Counted from the first letter of the stretch, positions 12,566-24,105 are shown. The stretch: 64,000 nucleotides of DNA from Pollenia angustigena (GCA_930367215.1 OV884058.1:219026208-219090207), one strand, 5' to 3'. The notes: generated from the letters alone by a model not told the origin. Numbers and translations: made by a program.

Positions 12566-12655
12566 ACACAAACACTATTAGCGTTTGTGTTTTCCACAAA
12601 TCTACCGAACCGAACATTAAAAAACGATATTTAGTGTTTATTTTCGAACACTGGT
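12566..12655 (-). repeat. Isolated element end (CAGTGTTCG type)
   Basis: On the minus strand this reads CAGTGTTCG, AAATAAACACTAAATA, GTTCGGTTCGGTAG and then GTGGAAAACACAAACGC. Closely similar ends occur at 34667-34735 and, more diverged, at 25038-25110. The CAGTGTTCG start resembles hAT-type termini, which is inference only. Confidence 0.5.
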
Positions 12656-13057
12656 ATTAACTTAACAAAAATTCCTTACGTTTTGAAGTTAAATAAGAGT
12701 AACCGCCAGAGCATGATTTATTTATAAGGTTGAATTTTTTAAAATTTCTTGTAGATATTTATTGCAAAGATGTGTAAATATTGCATTTTGCTCTGAACTA
12801 TTATACCTATTTGATATTGAATTGCAGTGTCAATATTGAGATATGGAATGCTTTATAATTAAAGAAATATAGATTTCGATGTGTAGAATAGGATTCAATC
12901 AAAAAATCAAAAAACTTGAAAAATGTAATTATTGAATTTTGTTAGGGATCTCCTCAAATGTATTTGTTAAGATTCAGATTTTGATTAAATTCATTTTTTG
13001 ATTATATTTACTTCAAGTTTTGTGAATTGTTATTTAGTAAACAATTTAAATTAAAAG

Positions 13058-13590
13058 CAGTGTTCGTAAATAAAAATAATATTATTAAGCGTTCGGTACA
13101 CATACCCAGAAAAATATTTAGTGCATGTGTATTAGTACACAACTCAAATACCGTTCATAACTATTTTCACGAAAGTAACGAACATTATGTAGGGTTCTGT
13201 TTTTCGATATAAATGCTCTGTAGTATGTTTTCCACGTTAATTGAGGAATGAACAAAACAAAAAATTCAGCAACACTTTTCACTAGTTTTGTTATTGTTGC
13301 TAGGCAGTTGGCACGACCACAGCACGTATAACCTGTGTGTTTGTTTTTGTAAACATTTTTTGTACGCTTCTTGTTAAAAAAACACACATATGCATGTATT
13401 TTGTTTTTGTGAAAAAATTATTCCTGCCTTTTCCAGCCAAAAGAGCGCTGCGCACGCTACAAAGTTTGTTTTTTTTTACGAAAATAGAACGCAATTAAAT
13501 GTTCTCATCTTTATACAGAGTTGGTTTAGTACAGTACATATTAATATCGTGTACGAAGATCACAAACAGAGAAATGTTTTTTTTTGTTAT
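13058..13590 (+). repeat. Dispersed repeat, copy 1 (pair with 24288-24858)
   Basis: Nearly the whole segment recurs at 24288-24858 in the same orientation. Landmarks include CAGTGTTCGTAAATA at the start, TTTTCCACGTTAATTGAGG, AGCAACACTTTTCACTAG, CAGTTGGCACGACCACAGCA and GTGTACGAAGATCACAAAC at the end. No coding function is supported because the open frames in the two copies are interrupted differently. It is a non-autonomous element of unknown class. Confidence 0.75.
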
Positions 13591-13699
13591 TATTAAGCAT
13601 AACATCTTTAGAGGCAACTATAGATCCCAAGCTTCTTTTAAATAAAAAATTCACAAGTTTTTCTATTAAATAAGAGTTCAGTTAAGGAAAAAAAATCAA

Positions 13700-14945
13700 A
13701 AAAATTAAAAAAAATTTTTGAAGAGTGTTTTTTGACCTGTACTCGTACGAGTACAATGGGACAATGGGGTGTATAAAAAATTAGATCTAAAAGAACACAA
13801 CATTTTGGAAAGCGGTCTAATTTTCGCTATTCTATCACTCAAATCTAATCGAGAGTAATCAGCTAGATGTAAGTAGCGTTTAATTTCCTGGAAACGGTTT
13901 CTAGACATGTTATTGGAAATAAATGGTAAGTGCGTATCCTCGTCTAACTGCCAATACATGCGCTCTCTTGGTTAGGTGTGATAACCGCTGTAGGGAATAA
14001 TGCCAAAAAATACCTTTCGCTCTTCCGGAGAAATGTTAAACTCGTGCATGTTGTGTTCTGAGGCGTATTTCATAGTTTGGTCAATGATTAGATGCACAAC
14101 ATCATTATCAACAACTGTTTCAGATACTTCTACAGGAGATTTGCATTCAAGTGCATTGTTCATATTACTCCTAAACATTTCAAAAGAGCTCGGCATATCG
14201 TTATTCATGGGTCTCGTCCTCCATTTTATTGCCGATGACCCTAACATCGATTTCCTTAACTCTGAGAGTGGAACATCATTCTCATCACTGTCGCTATCTC
14301 CAAGCAATTCTAACTCCCCTGGAATGTAGAAAATCATTACGTACTAAATTTCCTTCGTCAATTTCTTCTTCATCTGTTTCGTGATCGGCATTTGGAGGAA
14401 TTATGGTAAAGCCAAAATTCGTGTGACTATTACTTCAGCATAATCAAATGCAGCAGCAATATTTTCAAATTTTTTATCATAAAACATGTTAATGTACATC
14501 GTAAAATAACTACAATTATTATATGAAAATTATAACATGCATTATCTCATTATACTCATACGAGTACAGCAATAATAATGCTTACCAAACAACACTTTTA
14601 ACCACTTTTTCAACAAATTTTAATAATTATACTTAAAGTTAGTTAGATTAACTTTAAATTTCAAGCGATCTTCTCCGCGTCAAGCTCAACACTAGCAAAA
14701 TATAAAAAAAAATAGCAATCACAAGTGCAAAATACTGAAAAACGGGGAATCACCTTTTTAAGAATATTAGAATATTAGTTCACTCTTCCACATGTTTAGT
14801 TTCTTTTGATACAAATTTACTCTCTACACTCTAAAGTAATATTTTAAGCGAACAGCTCTTCAAAAAAGATAATAACGATATTGTTACGAGGGCATAAAAT
14901 TCGGTAATTTTCTGTACTCAAGCGAGTACAGTGGGATCTAATGGG
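13700..14945 (-). mobile_element. Decayed piggyBac-type transposon, 5' end intact
   Basis: On the minus strand the element begins at 14945 with CCCATTAGATCCCACTG directly next to TTAA (14946-14949), the expected piggyBac end. It runs inward to a broken transposase at 14487-13720. Palindromic words GTACTCGTACGAGTAC and variants recur near 13737, 14551 and 14912. No matching 3' inverted end or second TTAA was found, so the left boundary is approximate. Confidence 0.65.
13720..14487 (-). pseudogene. piggyBac-like transposase, N-terminal fragment, frameshifted
   Basis: A reading begins at an ATG at 14487 (MFYDKKFENIAAAFDYA). It changes frame into an acidic segment (ADHETDEEEIDEG) and changes again into the 121-codon stretch at 14337-13972. 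That stretch contains SEHNMHEFNISPEERKVFFG. It continues across a stop as RMYWQLDEDTHLPFISNNMS and NRFQEIKRYLHLAD (13959-13705). The acidic N-terminus, the 'F-G' motif and the 'MSRNRF--I-RYLHLAD' motif are typical of the DDE_Tnp_1_7 (piggyBac/PGBD) family just before the catalytic core. The core with its catalytic aspartates is absent. At least three frame breaks make it inactive. Confidence 0.75.
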
Positions 14946-14949
14946 TTAA

Positions 14950-15350
14950 TAGAGGACGTATTTAGCCATAATATGGTTGCCGGTGACAACAATATGGTTA
15001 ATTTAACCATAGTGTTTTTAAAAATTATCGTTAAAAATACTTTTGTTAGTAGTGAGCATATTGAAAATGCTCAGCTCAGTTTATCTTCAGAGTTGCCAAA
15101 TTACAATATAAATTCTTATGATAATAGGTTCTATTTAGAAGGAGCATTTGTAAACCCTTCCCTACCACGAGAAGCAAATATGGGTATATTACGTTTTTCA
15201 TATCAAGTGAAAAGCAAAAATTAATATTTATCTAAGATACCATTTGGTATATATCATGTACATATCACTCCTTTATTGCAAAATAGTCATATCTCAAAAA
15301 TTAAAAATTTCAAGTTACTCAAGCTAAATAATTTATTCATAACTTCTTTA
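14950..15350. other. No gene seen
   Basis: This is the flank outside the piggyBac end. A nonamer AATATGGTT is repeated at about 14968 and 14992 near an imperfect palindrome. The open frame reaching 15224 has no recognisable domain. Confidence 0.4.
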
Positions 15351-16161
15351 TATCGAGGGTTATTTTTCAAATAGTGCTATCTGCAGTTTTTCAAAAATGT
15401 GTTTTTATAGAAACGAGTTCACCAACTGAAGGGTCATCTGTCACTTAAATTTGAAAAAAAAATTTTCTAAAAACGTTTTTTTTTCATAAATATTGTATTG
15501 TGCTATCTAACACACACGTTTTTTTATTGTAAAAAAGTGCTATCCACATAAATATTACTTCATATAATAAAATGATAAAAGTTGTTATTACAAAGTAGAC
15601 ATATTATCATCAGAGGGTTGGGAAATGTGTCAAGATTTCATAAACTAATATAATTTTAAAATTCGTTGTAGAATTTTGCAAAAAAACTGCAAAAAATTTG
15701 TTAATGAGTTTTTGTAAACAATATAAATTTTAGTTTATGCAATAAAATCTTTGTTAGCTTATATTATTTAATGAAATTTTACAAGTAAATACATTTTTTA
15801 ATGCTTAATACAAACCAGCTGACAATTTTTAAACTTATTTTAACTTATTTTAAACTTATTAAACTTTTTTAGAAATATATTGGCTACCAATCACGGTTCT
15901 TAGTATTCATATTGCAATTATTATAAACATATCAGGTAATACAAGCTCGAGAGTCGCCCGAAATTGGACCGTCCCACAGAGGAGTATTTTGCCTGAAAAG
16001 CTGGCCAAAAAGCAAAACTGAATTTTAAGAAATCTTAATAACTAAGTACGCAGTTCGACAGACAACAATATTTTACTATTAATACGATCTTCGTATGACG
16101 TGATAAATTCCCAGTTTTTCATATTTGATAAATACACTGAAATTTATTGTTGAGGGAAAGC

Positions 16162-16213
16162 AAGCCTCTATGCGCATTTCGCCGGTTGCTTACACCAGCT
16201 CATCAGGAAACCT
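16162..16213 (-). ncRNA. Hammerhead ribozyme motif, copy A
   Basis: Minus-strand order: stem I AGGTTTC; core CTGATGA; stem II GCTGG/CCGGC with a 9-nt loop; core GAAA; a very short stem III TGCGCA; core TA (cleavage expected after this A); stem I' GAGGCTT. All conserved core bases are present. Stem I pairs over 7 positions including three G-U pairs. The tiny stem III matches the Penelope type, thought to work best as dimers. Activity is not shown. Confidence 0.7.
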
Positions 16214-16648
16214 TTTCCAAAGATTTTAGAAAAGCCAAAAATATTAAACAAATAAAACCTTAAGCGAATAAGAGTTATAAACACTCTAAGTCTTACCTGT
16301 AACAATATCAAAGCTTAAACAAAACACCAACAATAAACAGTGAGTTTATCTTTTCTTACATCCCCCTACAATTGGTTGGGTTCTTTCCGACTCGAATTGT
16401 AGTTGTAAGTGGGTTAAAAGAAAAAACAAAATTAAAAAACAAACCGCTTCATTCTATTGTCTTCGTAAGAAAACAACGAACTAAACCAATTTGCCAATTC
16501 AGTTTTATGCACGGGCACATGCAATTATATTATCAAAGTTATTTTCGGGAATACAAAGTTTATTATTAATACGATCTTCGTATGACGTGCTAAATTCACA
16601 GTTTCTCATATTTGATAAATACACTGAAATTAATTGTTGAGGGAAAGC

Positions 16649-16700
16649 AAGCCTCTATGCGCATTTCGCCGGTTTCTTACACCAGCTCATCAGGAAACAT
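16649..16700 (-). ncRNA. Hammerhead ribozyme motif, copy B
   Basis: Same layout as copy A 487 bp upstream: CTGATGA, stem II GCTGG/CCGGC, GAAA, TGCGCA, TA. One base in stem I (ATGTTTC instead of AGGTTTC) weakens a pair, and the stem II loop has a single change. The core is otherwise intact. Confidence 0.65.
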
Positions 16701-18385
16701 TTTCCAAAGATTTTAGAAAAGCCAAAAATATTAAACAAATAAAACCTTAAGCGAATAAGAGTTATAAACACTCTAAGTCTTACCTGTAACATTTACATTA
16801 TATTGTAAATTTTGAAGACTTTTAGTTGCGATTTGTCATTCTGAGACCCTGCTAAAGTCAGGAAAGTGAAGAAAATTATATGAGATTTAAATGTTTTTTT
16901 CGGTTTCTGGATGTTTATATGATATTTTTTTGCGGCTAAACGAATAAAGGTTTAACAAAGATTATTTTTTCGCTGAATGGTTTGATCAAAAGTTATTTAA
17001 AAAAGAAAAAAAATTTAAAATATGTTGAATATTCATGTTGAAACAATTCGTTCAAAAGCTAAAAAAAAACAAATTATACACTTTTTTTTGCATAAAAAGG
17101 AAAAGAAGAGGTTTTTAAAGGTGAGGTTAGCATGTCTACGAATTATGTTTGATACCACAATAAAATTTGGAATCTCTAATTTTAGAAACCAAAAAAAAAG
17201 TGTGCGCAAAATTGCGCCATTATTTTTGACGATTTTTTTAAATTTTCACATTTCGTCTATTTTTGCTCATCGGGCACTTTTTCTTATACCTTTATATCGT
17301 CATAAACTTTTATGTATTTTGAATTATTGATTTCAACTGTTATTCGAATCACTTTTAACACTTCACAATATTAATACCTGCCTATATGTTATTATAAATT
17401 GCAAAAATTCTTAATTATCCATAATAGTTTTAAGGGAATGTCCAACACATCCCCATAAAAGATATTTTTATATACCTGCTCTACAAAACATTATTTGTTA
17501 AAAAAGCGGACACCGAATTTATATTGAGAAATTTGATGAATATGCATATAAAACTGCCGAAATATATGTGCAACTTTAGAACTAACTATGAAGAACTGGG
17601 CAAGCGTATTACACTAAAAAATTATTTTTAGTATCGAGCTAAAATTAAGAATTAAGGATCGTTTTTAGTTTTTTTATAAACGAGATTTCCTAATTTAGCA
17701 ACCTAAAGCACTTCTCCTGCTAAGTCTATATACCTCAAATCCACGACATAAACTCGACTACAACTTTTTAATTGTCACCTCAAATTGCATTCCAATCGGA
17801 GCAACCGTTTATAAAATATAGAATTATTTGCATTTTTTCCCAAATTTCCCACACTGTGCAGCGATCATATAAATAGAAGCGAAACCCTTACAATCTGTCC
17901 CACGTAATTTTCAACTAAGCAAACGGATGCATTTCTAAAGCATTGAGATGTGGATAAAGTTTAATTATTTATTGCTTTTCAAAAAATGTAAGTGTAAAAT
18001 TTTAACTTAATTTCGAGTTCTGTTAACATGATTACGCGTTTCTTTATTTATTTACTTATAATTTTAATAAAAATGCGTGTAACTTAAACTAAAGTCTAAA
18101 ATAGTTTTTATTTCAATATTATTTCAATAATCAAATCGATAAAATTTTAATTTGTAAATAGTGCTATCGGACATATAATCGCGAATATCTGGAATAAAGA
18201 AAAAAATTAACAAATGTATGATTAAGACGTTGTTTTTTAATAACATTGTAAAATAAAGTTTAGTTAATACTCTTAGAGATATCGAAAAAATCAGTTTTTT
18301 CGATCTCCTGTAAAAACTGATTTTTTCGATCTCCTGTAAAATTGTGATTTTGCTGATAGCACTATTTGAAAAATAACCCTCGATA

Positions 18386-18727
18386 TGTAACAAAAAATCA
18401 GTATTATATCTCAAACTGAACCGAAGTTATAACAAAATATATTTCATTACACCTGTATAAACCGGTTCATTTTGAAAACTTTAATCGCATTTTGCCAAGT
18501 TTGATTTTTTTTTTGATATATGACTATGTTGCCATAAAATAGCGATATCCCAATAAAAAATTTTATCATTTTGCGAAGCACTAATGGTACATTTAAAAAA
18601 ATAAGCGCAGAATTATGCGCTACGCAATAAGACATACAGAAATGCAGTAAAGTAAGTGAAAGAACTCTCAACATCTTTTATAAAAAAAAAAAAAAAACAT
18701 TTCAAGTGCTACGGCATTCCCTTACTG
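18386..18727. other. No gene seen
   Basis: AT-rich spacer with a poly(A) run at about 18680-18697. The open frames here show no recognisable domain. Confidence 0.4.
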
Positions 18728-18951
18728 CGAAGCAGGTTTGTAAGGGAGAATACTACAAAATAACTGTATCAAAACATTCAGTGTGTAAAGCTGTTCGTTA
18801 CATGGAACAATTTTTAAATGCGCTGAACAAAGCGCTTTATGTGTCAAAAATGTATTGCTTCAAAGTGGGAACTCGCCATATAAAATTCATTTCTTCCGTA
18901 TGCGCAATGGTAAGCGCAACTCTTATGTTTCTCCCTTACAAACCTGCTTCG
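18728..18951. repeat. Inverted-repeat element with 22-bp perfect arms
   Basis: The arm CGAAGCAGGTTTGTAAGGGA (plus GA) at 18728-18749 is exactly complementary to 18930-18951. The 180-bp centre shows no coding support. It is probably a small MITE, without a clear target duplication. Confidence 0.6.
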
Positions 18952-19194
18952 TTCGAAGCTCCATTTTTTACTGGGATACTTAAAGCCCTTAAAAAGTAGA
19001 TTTATACTCCCCAAAATCTACGCCACATATAATTTATTCCATATATTTTATCTTAATACATAAGGAATATTATACATACATTTTACTTTATTTTAATAAA
19101 ATATTATAACTTACTTTAATTACACATGAAACCCCCTAATGCTATTATTTTAATAACAGTTCACTTAAGAATTCCTATTTAGTTTTTAAATAAG

Positions 19195-19960
19195 AATGAA
19201 TAGTTAGGTCTAGAGATCATCGTGACGATTTCATTGCACCTTAGATCTAGCCATACTAAAGAGGACTTAGTCCCCGCTTTTTGCAAGACGGTCGCCGACA
19301 CTTGTATGAACTCAGGTGTTGGCTTGGAGTGTGACTTTGGTTGACAGTTTCGTTACTGTGACTTCGGTCAACATTTTTTGTACTGTAACTTCGGTCAACA
19401 GTTTGTGTACTGTGACTTCGGTCAACAGTTTTTTACTGTGACTCCGGTCAACAGTTTTTGTACTATGACTTCCGTGAACAGATTTTGTACTGGGACTTCG
19501 GCCAGCAGCTTTGTTCTAGGACGTCAGTCCTCTCCTGGTTAAATCAGTAGTTAGCTTTGTATAGTAAGGATGAATTGTAATATGTAGATACCTAATCATA
19601 AGAACAAATTGTAGTATTTGAACGACTTCTGAGAACGAGTCACCTCATCACTGCCGAGCATTCATAGGGCCCCATCCAGACTCCTCACCCGACTCCGACC
19701 CGAATACACCAGCCGAGGAGAGTCCGCCGAAGTCCTGCCTGTTTGCTGTTCTGCAAGTAATTTTATATGAAGTTAACAAAGTATTGTAATTCAATCGCAA
19801 ATTACTCAAAAAAGTTAAGAAATTTTTGTTAATCCCAAAAGGGTAAATCATTCGTGTTTTCACATGGATTCCTTAGGTCGACCCTGGACACAGCTGAACT
19901 ACCCCAGCCAACGACAAAAGCACGTTAGACCCTTTAGTAAATTTTAATCAAATAAACGCT
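19195..19960. other. Unidentified GC-richer remnant with internal tandem repeat
   Basis: Composition and word use differ from the AT-rich flanks. The block contains the approximately 31-bp tandem array at 19325-19520 and a C/G-rich stretch at 19640-19740 (CTCACCCGACTCCGACCC). It looks like an inserted LTR or leader region of a retroelement, but I find no matching second copy, primer site or coding motif. Confidence 0.3.
19325..19520 (+). repeat. Tandem repeat, about 28-32 bp unit, 6-7 copies
   Basis: The unit reads approximately TACTGTGACTTCGGTCAACA followed by a variable G/T-rich run. Units differ by point changes and by the length of the T run. No open frame runs through the array. Confidence 0.7.
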
Positions 19961-20120
19961 GCCCGCCTGTCTGTCCGTTTGTTGAATACATACAGATATT
20001 CGAACGACTCAACAGAAAATAATGAATTTAATCAACTCTGTAGGATTAAGATTGTGTATCCAAATGTGGACCACCCTCTCAAAGTACCAAAAATTAGCTT
20101 AAAATTGGTGGCGAGCTGTA
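19955..20120 (+). repeat. Core fragment of the DINE-like GTCY element
   Basis: Contains GCCTGTCTGTCCGTTTGTTG, the same GTCY tetranucleotide run followed by TTCGAACGACTCAACAGAAA and later AAATGTGGACCACC, in the order seen in the longer copy at 33260-33430. Only the core survives. Confidence 0.55.
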
Positions 20121-20153
20121 GGTGTTGTCGGGAAATTTGGCAGAAATTAGTTC

Positions 20154-21396
20154 TACAGTAGTTTTGACTTAACTGCCTTTTGTTTAAGTGCACTTTTGAC
20201 TTAACTGCACAAAATTAATATTTTTTGTCAATACTGTTTAAAATACCATACAAATTCCTTTTTTAAGTGCACTTTCTATACCTGCACTTTTGAGATAAAT
20301 GACTAAAATTTTTGGCATTTTAAAATTATTTTCATACAAAACATCAAAGTTAGCTGCATTTTGACTAAACTGCCCAAAATGCATATTTTCTGTAATTATT
20401 CTTCAAAATCCTTGCTTACGTGCCTTTTGTATACCTGCATATTTATCATATGTTTGGTCAGTTTTAAAATATTTTCATATAAAACATCAACGTAAGCTGC
20501 ACACATAAAAAATATAGTGTCCACTTTTTCATATAAATATCCAATTTAAGCTGTTTATAAAAACAATAATCGCCAACAAGTCAAGTTGGTATCATTATAA
20601 TTCACTTATTTTGTTTGCATTTACCTACATTTATGCATATGTTTTGTGGTTACAGCAACTTTACCGCGAATATATGACAGGTATAACAAAATTAGGCCTG
20701 GAACAGAATAAAGAAGTTGTAGTAGTTTTTGAAGCTGACAAACGCTCTGTAGCGCTACAAAGTTCAAAACTTCGAATTCTGACCGCAATGACTAGTACAA
20801 CTAAGTATTCTGTTGACACTACTTTGAAAGTGCCAGTTTAAAATGTTGACCATTTTCAGCGCTATTATTAACATTGTACTACAGTGACTATTCTGATCTC
20901 CACTTTGTTGTTACCGATTTGGCAACCTCGTTCCTTATAAAAATGCCTACAGGTTGTTTGAACGTCATTGTTATTAACAATTTATTAATAAAAACGTTGT
21001 TACTCTTCTTTCAAACACTTTACTTTAGCTGCACTTTTATGAAGGTAACCACAATTCCGTGCCTGCACATTAAGGCTGGGTTTTTGAGATCTCAGTTAAA
21101 CTAGGTTTAGTTAATCTGAAAACAGATTTGTGCCGCCATTACCAAGTTTGTATACAAAATTTTGACGGAACAACTTTGTTTTGCTTAAAATGTTCGTCTT
21201 TAATAAAAAACTAAAAAAAAATCATTTCGCCAAAAATATCCGAGTTTCAGACTACGTTAAACTTAGTTTAAACTTAATCCACATCTCAAAAACCCGGCCT
21301 AAGGCATCTAAATACATTTAAGATAGCTGCATTTTTTATTTATCTGCACAAAAAATCGTGCAAAGGAGATTGTGCAGCTAAGTCAAAATTACTGTA
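20154..21396. mobile_element. MITE with 23-bp TIRs (TACAGTAnTTTTGACTTA)
   Basis: The ends at 20154-20176 and 21374-21396 match as inverted repeats at about 21 of 23 positions. The TIR words TTGACTTAACTGCAC recur internally in a degenerate duplication (about 20170-20500). A separate MITE (21071-21302) is inserted near its right end. No transposase is present. Confidence 0.65.
21071..21302. mobile_element. MITE of the GGGTTTTTGAGAT family, copy 2, intact
   Basis: Ends TAAGGCTGGGTTTTTGAGAT and its complement-like partner ATCTCAAAAACCCGGCCTAA. It is 232 bp long. It matches copy 1 at 2447-3382 on the opposite strand once the piggyBac MITE is removed from copy 1. It lies inside the larger MITE at 20154-21396. 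Confidence 0.75.
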
Positions 21397-21580
21397 TATG
21401 ATTGAACTATCAACTAATTCAATAAATTTTTTTTCGGCAACACTGGCTTGATTTCATATACATATGACTTTTTTCCAATTTAATTACAAAGTTTACGAAA
21501 TATGTTTTAATATAAATATTTAAACAGCTCTTTTATATTTTAACGTAAATATTATAAAAAAATATAGTAAAAATTTCACA

Positions 21581-21821
21581 TATCGTCCACTTAAATGCAA
21601 ACGGTCGTAACTACACAAAAACTCGATATAGAGTTGTTGATTGATTTTTGTTTGTTTTATTAAACTTCATATTCACGCAAGTTTTTAGATTCCTGCGATT
21701 AAAAATGTCGAAATCCAAATGCCAAAAACACCCTGTTGTTGTAGATTTTGTAAAGTTTTTTGCTTCTCTTGTAAAAAAATATTAATCTTATTACTCCCGT
21801 TTGCATTTAAAGGTTAAGATA
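21581..21821. mobile_element. TATCG-family MITE 3
   Basis: The left end is TATCGT, 21 bases (CCACTTAAATGCAAACGGTC plus G), then TAACT. The right end is slightly diverged (TATCTT) with a matching ATGCAAACGG block. CTCTTGTAAA lies 46 bases inside the right end, and GAGTTGTTGATTG lies 50 bases inside the left end. 241 bp. Confidence 0.65.
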
Positions 21822-22639
21822 TATTTCTATGTGTATGCAGAATGTTGAATAATTCGTAAAACTTAATGAATAGTAATACTGTTTGAACTTCAAGCAAATA
21901 GAACAGAATGATAGAAAATTATATGAAAAGTAAAATTGATCAATATTTGTAACGGAGCTCATCAATCTCCCACCACTTTGAAATGTAAAAAGAATATCGT
22001 ATTGCACAGCGTCATGAATACATTGCAGATACCACATATATTTGTTATATTTATATATACATACATATGTAGATATGTATGTGTAATTAAGCATAAGTAT
22101 ACGAGGTTGTTAGGAAAAAAAGTTTTGTAATATTTTTATTTTGGTTCCATTTTTCAATCTTAAGCCCCCTTCACACATAAACTCAGTTAAAAAAAAGGTT
22201 AATTTAAAAATCACAGAATGAGACTGGCACCTCCACGAATACTGTCATCTTTAACTCAGGGGTACATAGAGATAAAAGTGTCTGCAAAAGCAGCTAGCTA
22301 CAAGGCCAAGCAAAAAACAGATTATTATCACGGTTGCCAGATTTGACGATTTTTTGTTCTAAAATAAGCAAAGTAACGATTTTATTTAATCTTCAAAAAA
22401 TGAAAACTCTAAAACTGTTTATGTTTCTGTATGTCTGGTTCTTTACAAGTTATAAAATGATGTTAAGAAAGACTTTTCAAGTCAGATTGCTAAGCAACTC
22501 TGTTAAACCAGTAACATCAGCACTCCAAACCTAACACTTGCACGATGTTGGAGTATATGCTCACAGCGGGAAAAACTAGTTGTAAAGACCAGGTTCCGAA
22601 AATTAAAGTTATTTTTAAAATATTAAAATAAAAAAAGCA
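21822..22639. other. No gene seen
   Basis: Only short open frames. ATACATACATATGTAGATATG-like microsatellite-rich text occurs near 22060. No supportable feature. Confidence 0.4.
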
Positions 22640-23026
22640 TATCGTTAGCTAAAATGCAAAAAGACGTAACTAACAAAAAATTCAAAATCGAGTTTTTGAT
22701 TGATTATTATGAATGCTATAAAACTACATGTCTTGACAAAATTTTACACTTCTGCGATCAAAAATTGCGCTTTTATTAACAAAAAACAAAGAGACGTAAC
22801 TACAAGTTTTTTTGTTTGATGTATGCAAAACGACGTAATTACACATTTTTTTCTAAGAAAATATAATGAAATGGTTTTCTTTGAAAATAGGTTGAAGAAT
22901 TCCATGGACGACTTACCATGCATGTTTTTCTGACATGTTTATAGTTTTCACTTTACAAAGTTTTTTGCTTCTCCTTTAAAATTATATTTTTGTTAGTTAC
23001 GTCTTTTTGCACTTCAGCTAACGATA
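22640..23026. mobile_element. TATCG-family MITE 4
   Basis: Ends TATCGT, 21 bases (TAGCTAAAATGCAAAAAGAC plus G), then TAACTAACAAAAA. They pair with the right end at all but two of the 21 variable positions. CTCCTTTAAA lies 46 bases from the right end, and CGAGTTTTTGATTG begins at base 50 from the left. 387 bp, no coding. Confidence 0.75.
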
Positions 23027-23028
23027 TA

Positions 23029-23485
23029 GTCCCCATCCATATTATGAAACTGAATTCGTGTGCATTCGTGTGCAGTGAGTCATTTCATATGCCTTCTCTC
23101 TTTCTGTCAATAACAAACTTACAAATCGTCGGTCTCATGTAGAAAGGCCCTAACTCGATTTTTTTCGAAATTGAGTTTTTTAATGTGATTCGAATTCATT
23201 TCCCACAAATACACCTCGTCACAAAATTTAATACAATAGCATCAAAAATATCAGTTTAACAAGCAATTGAAAAAGCCATTTTACATTATGACACACACAG
23301 TTTCTACCTATTACGTTTTTGCCTTCTCCTGTAAAGTTGCATTTATGTGAGTTAGGTTCTTTCTACATAAGACCAACGAAGTACTGCTTGTACATGAAAC
23401 AAATTAAACTTTTCCATTCGTCTTTCCTCTTTCAACCACAAACTCAAATGTTTCGCAGCAAATGTTTCATTATATGGATTGGGAC
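23029..23485. mobile_element. Small TIR element enclosing TATCG MITE 5
   Basis: GTCCCCATCCATATTATGAA (plus AC) at 23029-23050 is the inverted counterpart of 23464-23485 with three mismatches. TA borders both sides closely. TATCG MITE 5 sits near its middle, implying a nested insertion. It abuts the end of TATCG MITE 4. Confidence 0.5.
23124..23381. mobile_element. TATCG-family MITE 5
   Basis: Ends AATCGT, 21 bases starting CGGTCTCATGTAG, then TAACTC on the left. The right end complement is CTTCGT, TGGTCTTATGTAG and so on, then TAACTC. CTCCTGTAAA is 46 bases from the right end, and GAGTTTTTTAATG begins at base 50 from the left. 258 bp. Confidence 0.7.
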
Positions 23486-23520
23486 ATAGATGTTAATGCC
23501 GGAAAACTCAAGTATGTACA

Positions 23521-24105
23521 TATCGTCACCTAAAAGACGAAATAACCTATCTGCAGTTTTCAAAAGTTTACAGGAGAGGGAAAAAAGGTTATAAAATTGG
23601 AACTATTAACGATATTGAAGTGAAAATTACACATTTTGATTAAAATGAAACCAGTAATATATATCGGTTGAGAAAATTTTGTTTTTCTCATCACAGCTTA
23701 TGTTATGACACTTAGGTTTTTTGGAATTGTAAAAATCTGAAACCAAATAACATATCTGCAGTACTAATTAGTATGATTAAATAAAAATTTTTTTACACAT
23801 GAATATTATATACATTAAACAATTACAGTAGTAGTTTCTTTTACTGGTTTGAGCAAAAACAAGTACTTAATGATTGTTTAAATTGCACTATACAACAAAA
23901 TAAACTTTTATCGTGATTTTTGATGATTTATTTTTCTCTTTTTTTGTGCGTTACGGTCCTCTAGGTACAAAAACTTTGTCATTTGTAATATTACATGTTC
24001 AAAATTTTGCACACATATCCGCTATGATATAGGGAATAAAAATCCATAAAAAACTCAATTTTGAAATTTTTGCAGATGGGTTATTTGGTCTTTAAGATGA
24101 CGATA
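23521..24105. mobile_element. TATCG-family MITE 6
   Basis: Ends TATCGT, 21 bases starting CACCTAAAAGACG, then TATCTGCAG. The right end is the inverted equivalent with three changes. The block order is reversed relative to MITEs 1-5: TTTACAGGAG lies 46 bases from the left end and GAGTTTTTTATGG lies 50 bases from the right end. 585 bp. Confidence 0.75.

Larger units (their letters stand above)
16077..16790 (-). mobile_element. Penelope-like terminal repeats in tandem (truncated)
   Basis: A 227-bp segment at 16077-16303 recurs in the same orientation at 16564-16790 (period 487). It starts with TATTAATACGATCTTCGTAT and ends with CTTACCTGTAAC. Each copy contains a hammerhead ribozyme core on the minus strand. 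The arrays at 37.1-38.4 kb are related (shared CTGATGA...GAAATGC core, CAATATCAAAGCTTAAACAA and AACAATAAACA segments). Tandem or inverted terminal repeats with hammerhead motifs are characteristic of Penelope-like retroelements. No RT/GIY-YIG coding sequence remains here, so the assignment is inference. Confidence 0.6.
15351..18385. mobile_element. TATCG-family element 2 (3.0 kb, carries nested repeats)
   Basis: Perfect 31-bp inverted ends lie 3.0 kb apart. They read TATCGA, 21 bases starting GGGTTATTTTTC, then TATC. The right end has CTCCTGTAAA (complement TTTACAGGAG) 45 bases inside, and a 25-bp unit containing it is duplicated at about 18290-18342. The interior holds the tandem Penelope-like repeats at 16077-16790. 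The length against about 200-600 bp for its relatives suggests capture of other elements. Two independent solo ends are possible but less likely given the perfect match. Confidence 0.65.

Noticed and set aside
13118..13494. Open frames in the dispersed repeat copies
   Set aside because: Overlapping frames on both strands, disrupted differently in the second copy at 24.5 kb.
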